Part shown: positions 1-12,406 of the stretch, one piece after another | How the letters are laid out: each line of letters starts with the position of its first letter | How positions within the stretch are numbered: position 1 is the stretch's first letter | Origin: Cercis canadensis | Lineage: Eukaryota; Streptophyta; Magnoliopsida; Fabales; Fabaceae | NCBI GenBank assembly: GCA_003255065.1 | Contig: QAOA01001436.1 | Coordinates: forward strand, 706,711 to 770,710 | Direction: 5' to 3' | DNA length: 64,000 nucleotides | Notes under the pieces: model-generated | Told to the model about the DNA's origin: nothing | Seen by the model: the letters and a program-made list of their open reading frames with translations, nothing else | Database searches by the model: none | Translations under genes and position numbers: made by a program

Positions 1-640
<640 letters not shown>

Positions 641-2568
641 ATTCCTCACATTAGTCTAATACATTTTTTATGTTCCTCTAAAATACATGAACTTATTTGG
701 CACTTGCCACGTCAGTGGTGAATCTTAGACATAGAGGAAGAAAAAGGTTAAATTGCAGACTTGGAAAGTTTAGTGCACTCACACCTCACCCTTGCAACAT
801 ACATTTAATAACCAAAGATGGTTGGTTCATACGAATTTTTAATGGAAAAATAATTAGAGAGGTGTAAGTGGATATAAGAAGATGAAGTATGCAAAACTGC
901 AAACGAAGCAAATAAAGTTGGTTGAGGTATAAGAATTTCTGAAACTTACGAGCTTTTTTAGCTTAGTTTGAAAGATCTTAATTTGTCATATTTGGGAGAA
1001 ATTAATAGCGAATGCGATGATTCTACTGTTGAATACAGAAGGTTTGGATTTTTTGCAGTCTGAAAGAGTTCTAGATCCAGAACAATATGTTGTACTGTAG
1101 TGCAGGGCAATGAGGGATCAATGAAACCATTATAAACAGATTGTATAGTGTTTCTAGTTTGGTGTTGATTTCTTTCGTACATACTACGTACATATATGGC
1201 ACTTTTCAGGCAGGCTGTTTTTGCTGTCGTTTAGTTCTCTTGATTAAATATAAATTTTATCTTTTTCTGTAAGAAAAAAACTGCAAATAAAGCATGCATT
1301 TATCATAAATAAAGTATGAGGTAAATAAGGTAAGCAGCGAATATAAGTAAAATCGAATGGAAATTTTCATCCCGTTTCCCCCTTATTTTCATAGGTACAA
1401 AAAGAAGAGAAGAAACTAGCTGAAGTACAAAAACTGCTTTGACTGCTTCCACGTTATGTTTATTAATCTTTTAATCTTAATCATTATAACTTTCAACATA
1501 GATATTTTATCTTAAAAATGTTTACTATATAATTAATTTGATTCCTTCCACTGTGTCGTGTGAGCGACTTTGATTTTTTTCGCCCCTTATCCACATTGCT
1601 ACAGTTAAGGATCATGATAATAAGAGTTTTGAAGCTGTCATACATATTGTCAAAGATCAATATTCTGTATAGGTGTATAATTTGAGTGATCAAGTTATCA
1701 TATATTACAAATACCAAATTTTTATTCTTCCACTTTCATTATTCTCCTTTTTGTGCTTACCAAAGACACCATAATTTTATCCTAATTACTCGTTTAAAAT
1801 TATAAAAAAAAAGTCATGAAAGCTTTGCACTCTTGAGAAGAGGTCTCTAAAAAACAGAAGAAAACCTAAAATTTCAGTAATGAACATTGATAAATATGCT
1901 CTAGAAACAAACTACTGAATTCTTAATATTATTTACACAGAGGGTAATGAATGATAAAAGGAGCAGTATACCGAAACTATTCCACTAAACCATCCAGGTC
2001 CAACAACTACTGTATGCTTATTCAAATTATCATGTTATTAAACAATTCCAATACAGCAAGGACTTGGAGCCTAACCATTTATTAGAGCAGATCAGAACAG
2101 AAAGTCTTCATCTTTCTTTTTCATAGTGGAATTAGAATACGACTCGACCATATTTTTTGTCATCCTTGTTATCATCATCATTGATAAAAGCCTCCTTTTA
2201 ATATGTTCATTTGATTATTAACTGAAAATGACAAATTACATGCATTTCCAAATGCAAAAATGGAGTTTACTTTGATAACCATAATATTCCGAAGGAACAT
2301 GCTTATCCATCCAGCGTTTTTTAAGGTTTCATTTTTGTCTGTCCATTGATTGCTAGTTAACTTAGTTGTCATCACGTTCATAATGAATAAAATATCAAAC
2401 ACCAACACCCTAAAAAGTTTTAATACAAGCAAAAACGAAAGAAATTAGAGGTGAGGATGGTTTCGGCGCCTATAATTATTCGTTATCCAACTACTCATGT
2501 GGGCCACGGTCGGTGGCGGGCTAGCCGGCAATGGACCTCACTTCACAGCCACTATATGTTACTCTACT
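641..2568. other. Intergenic, upstream of the aquaporin gene
   Basis: AT-rich non-coding DNA. Only short chance reading frames are present, with no recognisable protein, RNA gene or repeat boundary. The right-hand part should contain the distal promoter of the TIP gene. Confidence 0.5.
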
Positions 2569-2576
2569 TATATAAA
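2569..2576 (+). promoter_or_regulatory. TATA box of the TIP gene
   Basis: TATATAAA lies 93 bases upstream of the start codon at 2669. That distance fits a plant class II promoter with a leader of roughly 60 bases. The assignment is by motif and position only. Confidence 0.6.
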
Positions 2577-2668
2577 CCTTGGCTAAGGTTTCTCATGCAA
2601 GGCAGCCACTGACAGTTCCAAAAACTAACTTAGTTGGTCTTTAGCTAATCTGTTTCAAGAGAGCGAAA

Positions 2669-3661
2669 ATGGTGAAGATAGCTATGGGTAGCTTGGGTGA
2701 CTCGTTTAGCGTTGCTTCCCTTAAGGCTTATCTAGCAGAGTTCATTGCCACTCTGCTTTTTGTGTTCGCTGGCGTTGGATCAGCCATAGCTTATAGTAAG
2801 TGCTTGAGTGTAGTGTAGCTAATTAATCACAAATCACATCATGTATTCCCTATTTCGCTTAAGATGATTTGAGTGTGTTGTAATATATAAGCAGTAAATG
2901 ATGGAATGGTTATGTTGGATTTGGAACAGATAAGCTAACAGCGGATGCAGCCTTGGACCCACCTGGTCTGGTGGCAGTAGCAGTGGCACACGCATTTGCT
3001 CTGTTCGTAGGAGTGTCCATAGCAGCCAACATCTCAGGTGGGCATTTGAACCCAGCTGTTACTTTGGGGTTGGCAATTGGAGGCAACATCACCCTCCTAA
3101 CTGGTATCTTCTACTGGATTGCCCAATTGCTCGGCTCCATCGTCGCATCCCTCCTCCTCCAATTCGTCACCAATGGCCTTGTACTGCTCTTCTCCAAAAT
3201 ATCATCTTTTTTATTTTCACTAACGTTTTTAACTATATGCTTTGCTTAACAAATAAAACTAATTGGCTTTCTATTTTGATTGGCAGGCCGTTCCAATTCA
3301 CAGCCTTGCTGCTGGGGTAGGCGCTCTTGAAGGTGTAGTGTTTGAGATTGTGATTACTTTTGCGCTGGTTTACACCGTCTACGCCACCGCTGCTGACCCC
3401 AAAAAGGGCTCCTTGGGGATTATTGCACCCATTGCTATTGGGTTCATTGTGGGTGCCAACATCTTAGCTGCCGGTCCATTTAGTGGCGGTTCAATGAACC
3501 CAGCTCGTTCATTCGGCCCAGCTGTGGTAAGCGGCAACTTCACAGATAACTGGATCTACTGGGTTGGACCATTGATTGGTGGAGGCTTGGCTGGGTTAAT
3601 TTATGGTGACATTTTCATTGGCTCTTATGCCCCCGTCCCTGCCACTGAAACCTACCCTTGA
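2669..3661 (+). CDS. TIP2: Tonoplast intrinsic protein, TIP2 (delta-TIP) aquaporin
   Basis: Water-channel protein of the vacuolar membrane; TIP2 members also conduct ammonia. Three exons: 2669-2795, 2930-3180 and 3287-3661 (stop included), giving 250 residues, the usual TIP length. The first and third joints are phase-consistent: the asparagine codon is split across intron 1, and intron 2 lies between codons. Both NPA boxes are present (residues 83-85 and 197-199). His63, Gly194 and Arg200 match TIP2-type selectivity-filter positions. Six hydrophobic helices are visible, and the N-terminus ([13 protein letters not shown]) is typical of delta-TIPs. A TATA box lies upstream and an AATAAA signal at 3763-3768. 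TIP2 subtype is confident; the exact paralogue (TIP2;1, 2;2 or 2;3) is not resolved. Confidence 0.95.
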
Positions 3662-3762
3662 AGGCCTTCTTTCTCTCTGTTTCTGAGTTTGTTCACCGTT
3701 TGCTCTCTTGTTTCTGTGTGGAGGTGGTACCTTTGATAATTCACAAATGAGCTTCTGCTTGT

Positions 3763-3768
3763 AATAAA
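3763..3768 (+). terminator. Polyadenylation signal of the TIP gene
   Basis: AATAAA about 100 bases after the stop codon, in a T-rich context. Assigned by motif and position. Confidence 0.5.
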
Positions 3769-5490
3769 AATGTAAATTATAAATTACAGTACTTGATTTA
3801 TGAAACTTTCTCCTCGATTGATTTTTATTGACGGTCCAAAATTGTATGAAGAAATACCAGTCACAATCATAATTCAAAATTGAAGAAATTGCTTATAAAA
3901 AAAAAAAATTGAAGAAATTGAAGGAGCAAAAGCTATAGTGGATGGAAAGAAAGGCCCCCACTTCCATCTCTCTCCTGTCCTCTCAGTAACAGCAACAAAC
4001 TGAGGATCTAGATTCTAGAGAGGATTAGTCAACAATCATATTATAGTTCTCATATTTACCACGGTCCTTGTTTTTGGTGGTTCACTAGTCCCTAAATGTT
4101 AGTAACCATTGTCAAAGGACGGTTATTCAACTTTCATGTCCAAGAGGATCGAGCAATGCAGTAGAAGTTTTTTTGTCCAATTTTCTAAATCAATAATTAA
4201 TCACATTAGGACGAAAATTCATTTATCGTCAAAATGGAAAAAAGAAAAAGCTTCGATTGAAATCAGATGGAAGGTACTTAATAAAAAGTATGAGGCCACA
4301 AAAATTTTCAGAGAGTACTCTTCAATCATATATTCCATCATCGCAAATACTGTTCTCAATTCTATTGCTGGTAATTAACCAAACGCTATATCTTTGGACG
4401 GAACCTAAAAAATTCATCGCGACTACAAATCTGGGCATGTTCATGACAGCTTTGAATTTAGTTGCAATCGCAAAGTCAAGTAAACTCAAGAATCCTTGCC
4501 ATGCATGATAACAATTTTCAAAAAATTTGAAAAACAATTAGGGATGATCCAATAGCTGTTCCCAACCAATAACATTTATAGCACATTACTAAAAAAATAT
4601 TCCTGGACAAATAGATGCAGTTTTTGTAATAGTTAGAAAAGACAATGAAATTGGCCAAAAAAAAGAAAAGATGCAAAAGGAATTATCATATTAAAAGCTC
4701 AGAGGAGGTCAATCTGGTGAAGGGATATCTTTCATGGCACAGGAAGTCAGACATCAGCAAACTGCAAAAATCATTGTAACCCCATAGCACTATGCCACTA
4801 TCATCTGTGTAGGATAGTCACACTACATGTTCCTGGGCTGGGCAGAGGTTTCTTGCAACCTATATACGATAGATCACAGAAATGAGCCAAATTTCATAAC
4901 TAACCATAAGATGCAAAACAGAATGAAATTGTGGACCTATATAATCTGAAGCATAAATTTTTATATTGCATGCATTTGGCCAAACAGGAAAAGATTCCAG
5001 CAGCTAGTGCAGTTCAAACAAGCAATTCTAATTTCTAAAGGATGTAATTGCCAAATGGCTGATAAATTATCAATAACTATAATAATGATTTAAATGATGT
5101 AACTACCAGACAAAGATAGACACCATGACTACTAAGATTGGAGGTTAATTTGCTTAAGCTTGTCCTTCAAACTGTAAGTCATACTCTTCTGTACTCCAAC
5201 CATCCCAACAACTGTGAGCTAATGATTGGGCAAGGGAATAATGAATACACCTTTCTCGCTACCAGGGCCTAACCTCTCACAAATAAAGAACGCAAGAGGG
5301 AGTGCACAAATAAAACAACAAATAGTAGAAGAAAAAAAAAAGATCAAATCAAATAAAGACAAATACTTAGCAACACCTAAGGTTCAGTAACTAAATCCGA
5401 GACAAATTATGTCATTAAGTTTACATGCCAAATTAGGAGCTATGGCTTATTTTAAGAAGCGTGTTGACTAAGAAGAAATTTTTTGAAACT
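3769..5490. other. Intergenic between TIP and leucyl-tRNA synthetase
   Basis: AT-rich spacer between two genes whose 3' ends face each other. The part nearest the synthetase (about 5100-5494) probably holds its 3' UTR. A strong minus-strand donor (GG|GTGAGT, exon ending 5494) lies just after the stop codon, so a 3'-UTR intron is likely. Reading frames around 4109-4540 are short, overlap on both strands and resemble no family I know. Confidence 0.45.
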
Positions 5491-5500
5491 CACCCAGTGG

Positions 5501-8500
5501 CTACCTAGTCAAAAAGATGGCAGTTGGATTTCCAGGGGATGGAGGATTCTGATTTAGTAGAGAAACTAAAGAACCGGCTTTAGCCAAAGCATCAGCATCA
5601 GCTGCGGACAAAACTTCCACATCTTCAAGACCTATCTGCCTCTTAATCAACTCCAAGTTTTCTTGAAGAACCTCAATCTCTCCAAAAGGTAATCTCAAGT
5701 CCAGGGCCTGAGCCCCAAGTGCAACTGCTTCATCCTTCTTAAACCTCAAGAAAGGCATACAGAGCTTTTGGATTTTTTTAAAATCGGAAGACTGACCTAC
5801 AGAACTCTTTTGTAAAGCCTCTGATATCTCTGTTTCTGGAGCAAAAGTACGAGTTTCATTATCAAACTTGCTCTGGAGAATCCTCAGGCATTCAGCTTTC
5901 CAACCATCAAATTGTTCATTTACATATATCAAGCCTGATAACTTGTTTTCTGTAAGTGATGCAACCGGAGCACCCTTCTTATTTGCTTTCTTTGAACCTA
6001 AAAGTTGCTTTTGAAGCAGCTTCCTCATCAAAACAATGGAGTCTTGCAAATATTTATTGGCATTCTTCAGGGTAAGATCTGGAGCATCAGCTGCAGGCCA
6101 GCCTGCTTTCACCACAAAACCGTCCTTCTTCAAAAGCTCCCTCCAAATATATTCAGCATAGTGCGGACATATTGGTGCTATAAGACGTGTCTGAACATCC
6201 ATAAAGCGCCATACTAATTCACGATTATAACCTCCAACTCCACATGAGAATCTATACTCATCCCTAGCAGCCTGAAGGTCATAAAAGCCAGTTTTGAGAG
6301 CTTCTCGAAACATAAAATTATTGTAATGCTGGTCTGTCGTTTGGACAGCAATATTTATCTCATTGGCAAATACATGATCTGCATAAGTAGATGGGGGACC
6401 AGTTCTCATGGAAGATTCTGCAGACAAAGCATCTTCATACCATGCAATCTCCTTAGTGAGCCGTAGAATTGCAGCATTTGCAGTCTCAAATACAAAATTG
6501 GCATCATCGACGCCATCACCAGCATCAGCCAATGAGAATCGCGTAGCATCCGCAGAAAACTCCTCAATTGCCTGACGCAATGTTCGGAAATTTCCAGTGG
6601 ACTTGGACATCTTCTCAGAATTAAGCATGATGTGTCCGTTGCATCTAAACCCGCGTGGCCAGTGACGCTTGGGGAAAATTGCAGTATGGTTGTAAATGCA
6701 GAAGGTAAGATGATTCTGGATGAGATCCTTACCAGAAACTCGAAGATCAAACGGATACCAATACTCAAACTCCAGCTTCATTTTCTCAAGAATAGACGAT
6801 GAGATATCAGTTGATTTAGGGTATGGTCCACCACAGAATAAATAATCCCAGACCTCATCAGTCAATTGTTCAGGTTTAACAGGAGACTCACTGGATCCAT
6901 ACATGTCTCCATTCTGTAAAAAGTGAGCAACGGTGTAATAAGCCATGTAGATGGTGGAATCAGATAAGGACTCAACTAGGTATTGTTCATCCCATGGTAT
7001 GCGTGTCCCAAGCCCAAATGATCGTGAGCAAGCCCACTGGTTCAGCCAGCCCAAAGTATGCTCAAAGCCATGTCGTGTCTCATCAGAATAAAGGTTCATG
7101 CTGGATGTCAAATCCTCGGCTAACTTTTTCCATTCTGGCTCCCCATATGTAATGTACCACTGATCTGTAAGTGCTACAATACACTCATCATTGGATCTTG
7201 ATATCACCTTCTTCTCTGGTTCACTATAGATAATAGCTTGACCTGTCTCCAAAAGTTTGCTCCTAATCAAGGGTTTGGCTTCCTGAACTTTCTTCCCTGC
7301 AAATTCTCCAACAATCATTGTTCCTTCAGTAAATCCTTTCAAGTACGTTTCCTTCTTGGCTTCTGCAAGCTTGTCTTTCTCGTTCTGACTTTTGATTTTC
7401 TTCCGCAAGCAAACTTCCTCTGCACACTTGTCTCCTAAGTCTGGAACTCTAATAATAGGCACAATCTCAAAGGGTAATACCCACTCATCCTTCACACCAT
7501 ACTTTTGCCTAAATGCTGGTTTTGACTTTAAATCCTGCAAGGCCATGTAGTCATCTGGAGCATCACTAGGTACACTGGTTACTATCCCAGTACCTTTATC
7601 CATTAGAATGGACAACATTGGAAGAGCATAAATGACCTCATTGAATGAAAGAGGAGATTTTAATGGAAGGCCAATCAAATCATTACCAGTTAGCTCAAGC
7701 AAGCAATTAGGTTTCTCTGGTATGCGTGAGTAGTTCTGATAGGCAAGATTAAGGGCAGCTCTGTGAGCAAGAATAAATACATCAGTTTCATTGACTTCAA
7801 AGGCTCCATACTTCCCATCAGGCAATACCCATGCATTAGTTTGACCATACATGGTCTCAGGTCTCAATGTTGCAGCAGCCAGGAATACCTTTCTTCCCTC
7901 CAGCACTCTGAATTTAGCGGGGAATGGTGGAAGTAACTCCATCTTGATGATAGTGTATTCTTGGGGCTGAACACCTTCACCACTTGCTCTATCATGATCT
8001 GCACATGGCTGGCCATCCCTAATAGAATATATTGTATATCTGACGTCTTTGACAATCTTACCCATAGATTTCAACTTTCTCATCTGCCACTTCACAAAGG
8101 AGTCAAAATATGGGTTCATATCTGTCGTGATGAAGGACCTTCTCCAGTCACAACCCAACCCAAAAGCCTTGAGGTCCTCCACAGCCAATGGAGGAAAGTA
8201 GGATAGCCACTTATAAGGATCCTGGAACTGGGCTATCTCACTATCAGATAGGCCAAAGCTACGCATAATTTCCCACTGGAAGACCTGTCCAGTTGATTTA
8301 GAAGCAGCCTTGGACTTTTTCCCCTTGAATTTATCAGGTGGTGCACCTCCACTGCTATCCTCAGTTTCAGGCTGTTCATCTGCTTTCTCCTCCGCTTCAC
8401 GAGGAAACACAGGTGGATTTCCATGTTCTTGAATCTCTCTTGCAAGTTTATCGGCCGAGGCCTTGATGGGCATACCCGTGCAGTGGAAACCAAATGGCAG

Positions 8501-8758
8501 TAGCACATTGGCACCTCTCAATCTATGATAAGCAGCAGCAAATTCTAGTTTTGAAACTGAAAATGCATGTCCAAGATGTAAGTATCCATTCATATAAGGG
8601 AAGGGGAAGTTGCCAAAGAACTTTTCACCAGGTTCAGGAGGTTTCGCACAAGGTTCAGCCCTAAAAACATCTTTTTCTTCCCACCACGTTTGAACTTTTA
8701 CCTCAATCTCCCGCAGACGATCCCTCCTTGCAAAACTTTTACCACCCTCAGTCGCCAT
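5501..8758 (-). CDS. Leucine--tRNA ligase, cytoplasmic
   Basis: Class Ia aminoacyl-tRNA synthetase that charges tRNA-Leu in the cytosol. The whole 1085-residue frame is one exon. The start at 8758 (MATEGGKSF) is preferred over an in-frame ATG at 8839, because a minus-strand acceptor ending at 8779 places the 27 upstream codons mostly in an intron. The matching donor (exon end 9080) indicates a 5'-UTR intron of about 300 bases. Signature motifs are the HIGH-type HLGH at residues 61-64, a CP1 editing domain including TLRPETMYG, and KMSKS near residue 715, followed by the anticodon-binding and eukaryote/archaeal-type C-terminal regions. No organelle-targeting peptide is evident. The length fits plant cytosolic LeuRS (about 1090). 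An alternative C-terminal splice form is possible (see findings). Confidence 0.95.
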   Translation of the reverse strand: MATEGGKSFARRDRLREIEVKVQTWWEEKDVFRAEPCAKPPEPGEKFFGNFPFPYMNGYLHLGHAFSVSKLEFAAAYHRLRGANVLLPFGFHCTGMPIKASADKLAREIQEHGNPPVFPREAEEKADEQPETEDSSGGAPPDKFKGKKSKAASKSTGQVFQWEIMRSFGLSDSEIAQFQDPYKWLSYFPPLAVEDLKAFGLGCDWRRSFITTDMNPYFDSFVKWQMRKLKSMGKIVKDVRYTIYSIRDGQPCADHDRASGEGVQPQEYTIIKMELLPPFPAKFRVLEGRKVFLAAATLRPETMYGQTNAWVLPDGKYGAFEVNETDVFILAHRAALNLAYQNYSRIPEKPNCLLELTGNDLIGLPLKSPLSFNEVIYALPMLSILMDKGTGIVTSVPSDAPDDYMALQDLKSKPAFRQKYGVKDEWVLPFEIVPIIRVPDLGDKCAEEVCLRKKIKSQNEKDKLAEAKKETYLKGFTEGTMIVGEFAGKKVQEAKPLIRSKLLETGQAIIYSEPEKKVISRSNDECIVALTDQWYITYGEPEWKKLAEDLTSSMNLYSDETRHGFEHTLGWLNQWACSRSFGLGTRIPWDEQYLVESLSDSTIYMAYYTVAHFLQNGDMYGSSESPVKPEQLTDEVWDYLFCGGPYPKSTDISSSILEKMKLEFEYWYPFDLRVSGKDLIQNHLTFCIYNHTAIFPKRHWPRGFRCNGHIMLNSEKMSKSTGNFRTLRQAIEEFSADATRFSLADAGDGVDDANFVFETANAAILRLTKEIAWYEDALSAESSMRTGPPSTYADHVFANEINIAVQTTDQHYNNFMFREALKTGFYDLQAARDEYRFSCGVGGYNRELVWRFMDVQTRLIAPICPHYAEYIWRELLKKDGFVVKAGWPAADAPDLTLKNANKYLQDSIVLMRKLLQKQLLGSKKANKKGAPVASLTENKLSGLIYVNEQFDGWKAECLRILQSKFDNETRTFAPETEISEALQKSSVGQSSDFKKIQKLCMPFLRFKKDEAVALGAQALDLRLPFGEIEVLQENLELIKRQIGLEDVEVLSAADADALAKAGSLVSLLNQNPPSPGNPTAIFLTR

Positions 8759-9180
8759 ATTGCTTAGCTGACGGCAACTGCAGTAAACAATTAATGTAAT
8801 TATATTCTGACCATATAAATTTGTTTCATTTTCTCCCATTTATCCCTTATAATATAGAGTGGAAAATCGAAAATCAGTAAAAATTAAACAAAGTAATCTC
8901 ATAGAATCAAGAGAGCTAGATCCAACCTTTCGTTGAGTGGGACAGTGACCGATAAGTTCTAATGTGAAAAGAACAAGTAAATAAAAAATCCGCAGTCATG
9001 AATCTTAAGACTCGGGAGTGGTATCATATATCTATCATTGGAGTTCCAACACTAAGAACAGAAAGAGCAAGGGTCTTACCGTGAATAGAGGTGGAGGCGG
9101 CAAATCACCATACACCGAGGGTCGACGATAAGGAGACTCAAAGGGAGGGAAAGGGGGAAGAAGGGTTTTCCATTGCTCTA

Positions 9181-9229
9181 TGGGCCGGATCGGACCCGTA
9201 AGTGAGCCTGAGGCTAATTGAGTTGGGCC
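9181..9229. promoter_or_regulatory. Site II-type (TGGGCC) motifs between LeuRS and PurU
   Basis: Two TGGGCC motifs (9181-9186 and 9224-9229) lie just upstream of the presumed LeuRS 5' exon and about 500 bases upstream of PurU. TGGGCY site II elements are known in plant promoters of translation-related and proliferation-linked genes. Placement in this divergent intergenic region suggests control of LeuRS, possibly shared. This is motif evidence only. Confidence 0.45.
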
Positions 9230-9712
9230 TCATCCATGGCCTTGGTCTTTGCCCCGAACCTTTTTTTTCCCCAAATTATTCCAAGTACATAAAGTTAACA
9301 GAAATATTTTGTGCTAAGCACGGTAAAGAACGGAGGATTTTTTAATTAGCCATTATTAATTATTAATTTAATGGACGATGCACTTGATCACTTGAAGCCC
9401 GTTTTATTTCGGTTTTCTTTTTAAGTTTTAGTTCTTTCAGTTGTAATTTTTAATTTGCGTTTTCTATTCCACTGTGAATTTGTGATTGTTTGTGACACCT
9501 CATAGTTATACTTCAACCGTTATTTTTCTATCGTTTTGAAACCCCATAATGCATCAAAGACACACAAAAAATGCCCAATATTGCCATACCTGCATCTAAA
9601 CTCTCAACTTAAGAAAACGACCTGCCGTAGAGGTGAGCACATGGTAAACGTAACCTCTAACATCTGGCCACGAGGCAACGAAGCTGGGTGGGAAAGATAC
9701 GAGAATCAGAGA

Positions 9713-12406
9713 ATGGCCCTTGCTCGAAGATTCTCTTCCAGCCTCCCCCAAGTTCTTGGATTGGCCAAGAGGTCCCTTAAATCTTTGAGATTCCCGGACG
9801 ACTCTGTGGATTCCTCATCATCTTCCTGTCTCACCAATGGAATCCATGTCTTTCAATGCCCTGTAAGTCACCTTCTCCATCTCACCTACTGCAATTTTTT
9901 CCCTTCTTGTACTTTCAGACATTCGTTTTGGTTTCCGAGAAAATCATTACGGCGCCAATGTCATATTTTATTTGGAAAACAATTTATTCCTTTTCCAACT
10001 GGGAAATATTGTGTCCAAAAAAGGAATGATCTTCGGTGACTCGTAGACTTGTCCTTTTAAAACAAGTCGGTTACGAGGGACGGGAAGGGGTTCAGTTCTG
10101 GGTCCCCAGTTGGGAATTGAATTGGTTTTGTTATAGGATGCGATCGGAATTGTAGCCAAGCTATCGGAGTGTATTGCCACTAGAGGTGGAAACATTCTCG
10201 CTGCTGATGTTTTTGTACCTGAAAATAAGCATGTCTTCTACTATAGAAGGTAGTTTCATTGTCTTATATATGCATATAGAACACGCTCGTTTTATCTTTT
10301 TCTTAGTTATGATTTTAAGTGGATCTTCGCCCTGGATGTTTTAATCTGTTTGGTGTATGGCTGCCAAACACCAATATATAAGCTCCACAGGCATTGAAAG
10401 GAAAAGAGATATCTTTCATGCTTTTTTATGTGATAATATGGACTATGCTTAGTGCTGCAAATTGTGTTCATAACTGCAGTGACTTTGTTTTCGATCCTAT
10501 GAAATGGCCACGAAAGCAAATGGATGAAGACTTCCTGAAGCTTTCGACAACATTCAATGCGATGAGATCTGTTGTGAGGGTGCCAGCTCTGGATTCTAAA
10601 TACAAGATAGCTGTTTTGGCGTCAAAGCAGGTATACATTGTTATTTCTGTTTCTGTTGCGATTTTATTAGTTGTAATGTATATTGAAACTTTCTTTCTAT
10701 TATTTCAGGACCATTGCCTGGTTGATTTGTTACATGGATGGCAGGATGGAAGACTCCCAGTGGATATCACTTGTGTGATTAGGTGAAATTTCAGAAATAA
10801 TACCACTGAATTGATTTATGTCACTTTAATCTTATTTATTTTATCCTTCTTCTGTTATCTTAATTGTTTTCCTCTATGATATATTCAACAGCAACCATGA
10901 TAGAGCTCCAAACACCCATGTGATTCGTTTTCTTGAAAGGCATGGTATTCCATATCATTATTTAAGCACAACCAAAGAGAACAAAAGAGAAGGGGAGATC
11001 TTGGAGCTGGTTCAGAATACCGATTTTTTAGTACTTGCAAGGTATATGCAGGTGAATAACTACTTGAAATTCAGACTCTCTGTATGTTTTTAGTTGTTCT
11101 AATATTCAATAGAAAGGCATTCTGGAATTTGGTTTTGTTCTTGAAATTTGGATGCTGTTTCGGAAGAACTGGATCTTCTCTGCCTTTACAGGTCATGAGA
11201 ATCTGAGTTAATTTATAATAATATTATAATGTGCACCTATTTCAATGTTTAATACTTTTAATTCGGAGAGGAAATTCAGTGTGTGGTTTCTGGCTTAATT
11301 AGACTATCCATCAAGAAGTCTGCAGCATTGATTTGTTTCTACAGATATTATCTGCAAACTTTTTAAGGAGCTACGGGAAAGATATAATTAACATTCACCA
11401 TGGCCTGTTGCCTTCATTCAAGGGTGGCAATCCATCTAAACAGGTTGGTCCTCCTGCCTTTTTCACGGCTCACACTGTTGCCACTTAAACCATTCCTCTG
11501 CTCTTTGTGCTTCCTTCCTATTTGTATAGACATGTTTAATATGCTAGATTATGTCTGCAGGCGTTTGATGCAGGTGTGAAATTGATTGGTGCAACCAGTC
11601 ACTTTGTGACTGAAGAACTTGATGCAGGGCCTATAATTGAACAAATGGTAAACATAAATTTTTTAATGCTTTTTATCTTTTGCTTATCTTTAATTGCTTT
11701 TTTTTATAAATCTTTTGTGAATATAATGTTGATTTAAATTGATTATAGGTCATTGTGATTATTAACTTGGTTGATTCCATTTGTATTTGATGTTTTCCTC
11801 ATAGTTCTTAATAAGAATTTTTGGATTTTCTTGCTCTGAAATGGACGACAATCAGTTACTACCTCATAATTCTTATTATGATTCACTAGTTACTAGTTAG
11901 TACCCCTGCTATAGGACCAAAACTATCCCTTTCACAATAGATTTAGATACTGCTGCAAAGAATCTGTCTAGGCTTCGGATTCTTGGGCTTTTATATCAGT
12001 TATAGGTACTCCAAGATATATTTTGAAGTGTTATATTCTTCGCTGTGATTTTTTGCTTGGTCAGACCTATTGACAAGTTAAACTATTCCTTGTGGTTCCT
12101 ATCTGTCATATATCAGTACTATTTAGCATTAGATTTAGTAAATTATGCATGCGCAAACAGTGCAGATGCGTGATATATCATAGACTTAATGGACAGCTTA
12201 AGTATGCCTGAATCTTTTCTCTTATTGGGTAAAATGGCTGAATCTCATTTTCTTTGCAGATTGAGCGAGTCTCCCACAGAGAGAACTTGCAGAGCTTTGT
12301 CCAGAAATCAGAGAACCTTGAGAAACAATGCCTTTCAATGGCTATCAAATCTTATTGTGAGCTTCGAGTATTGCCTTATGAAGAAAAAAAGACAGTTGTC
12401 TTTTGA
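9713..12406 (+). CDS. PURU: Formyltetrahydrofolate deformylase (PurU type), probably mitochondrial
   Basis: Hydrolyses 10-formyl-THF to THF and formate; in plants this supports folate balance in mitochondria and photorespiration. Eight exons: 9713-9862, 10137-10249, 10480-10630, 10709-10782, 10892-11051, 11345-11443, 11561-11647 and 12260-12406, giving 326 residues with all phases closing. Residues 1-40 form an Arg/Ser-rich, acid-poor presequence ([13 protein letters not shown]) suited to mitochondrial import. An ACT-type domain follows from about residue 44 ([15 protein letters not shown]). The formyltransferase domain carries NIHHG with Asn232 and His234, and ELDAGPI with Asp270, the catalytic triad of the glycinamide-ribonucleotide-formyltransferase fold. 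The C-terminus KTVVF matches plant PurU. It is head to head with LeuRS. Confidence 0.94.

Noticed and set aside
6005-8514. Several 60-120 codon frames on both strands within the LeuRS gene
   Set aside because: They are shadows of the 1085-codon LeuRS frame, in other frames.
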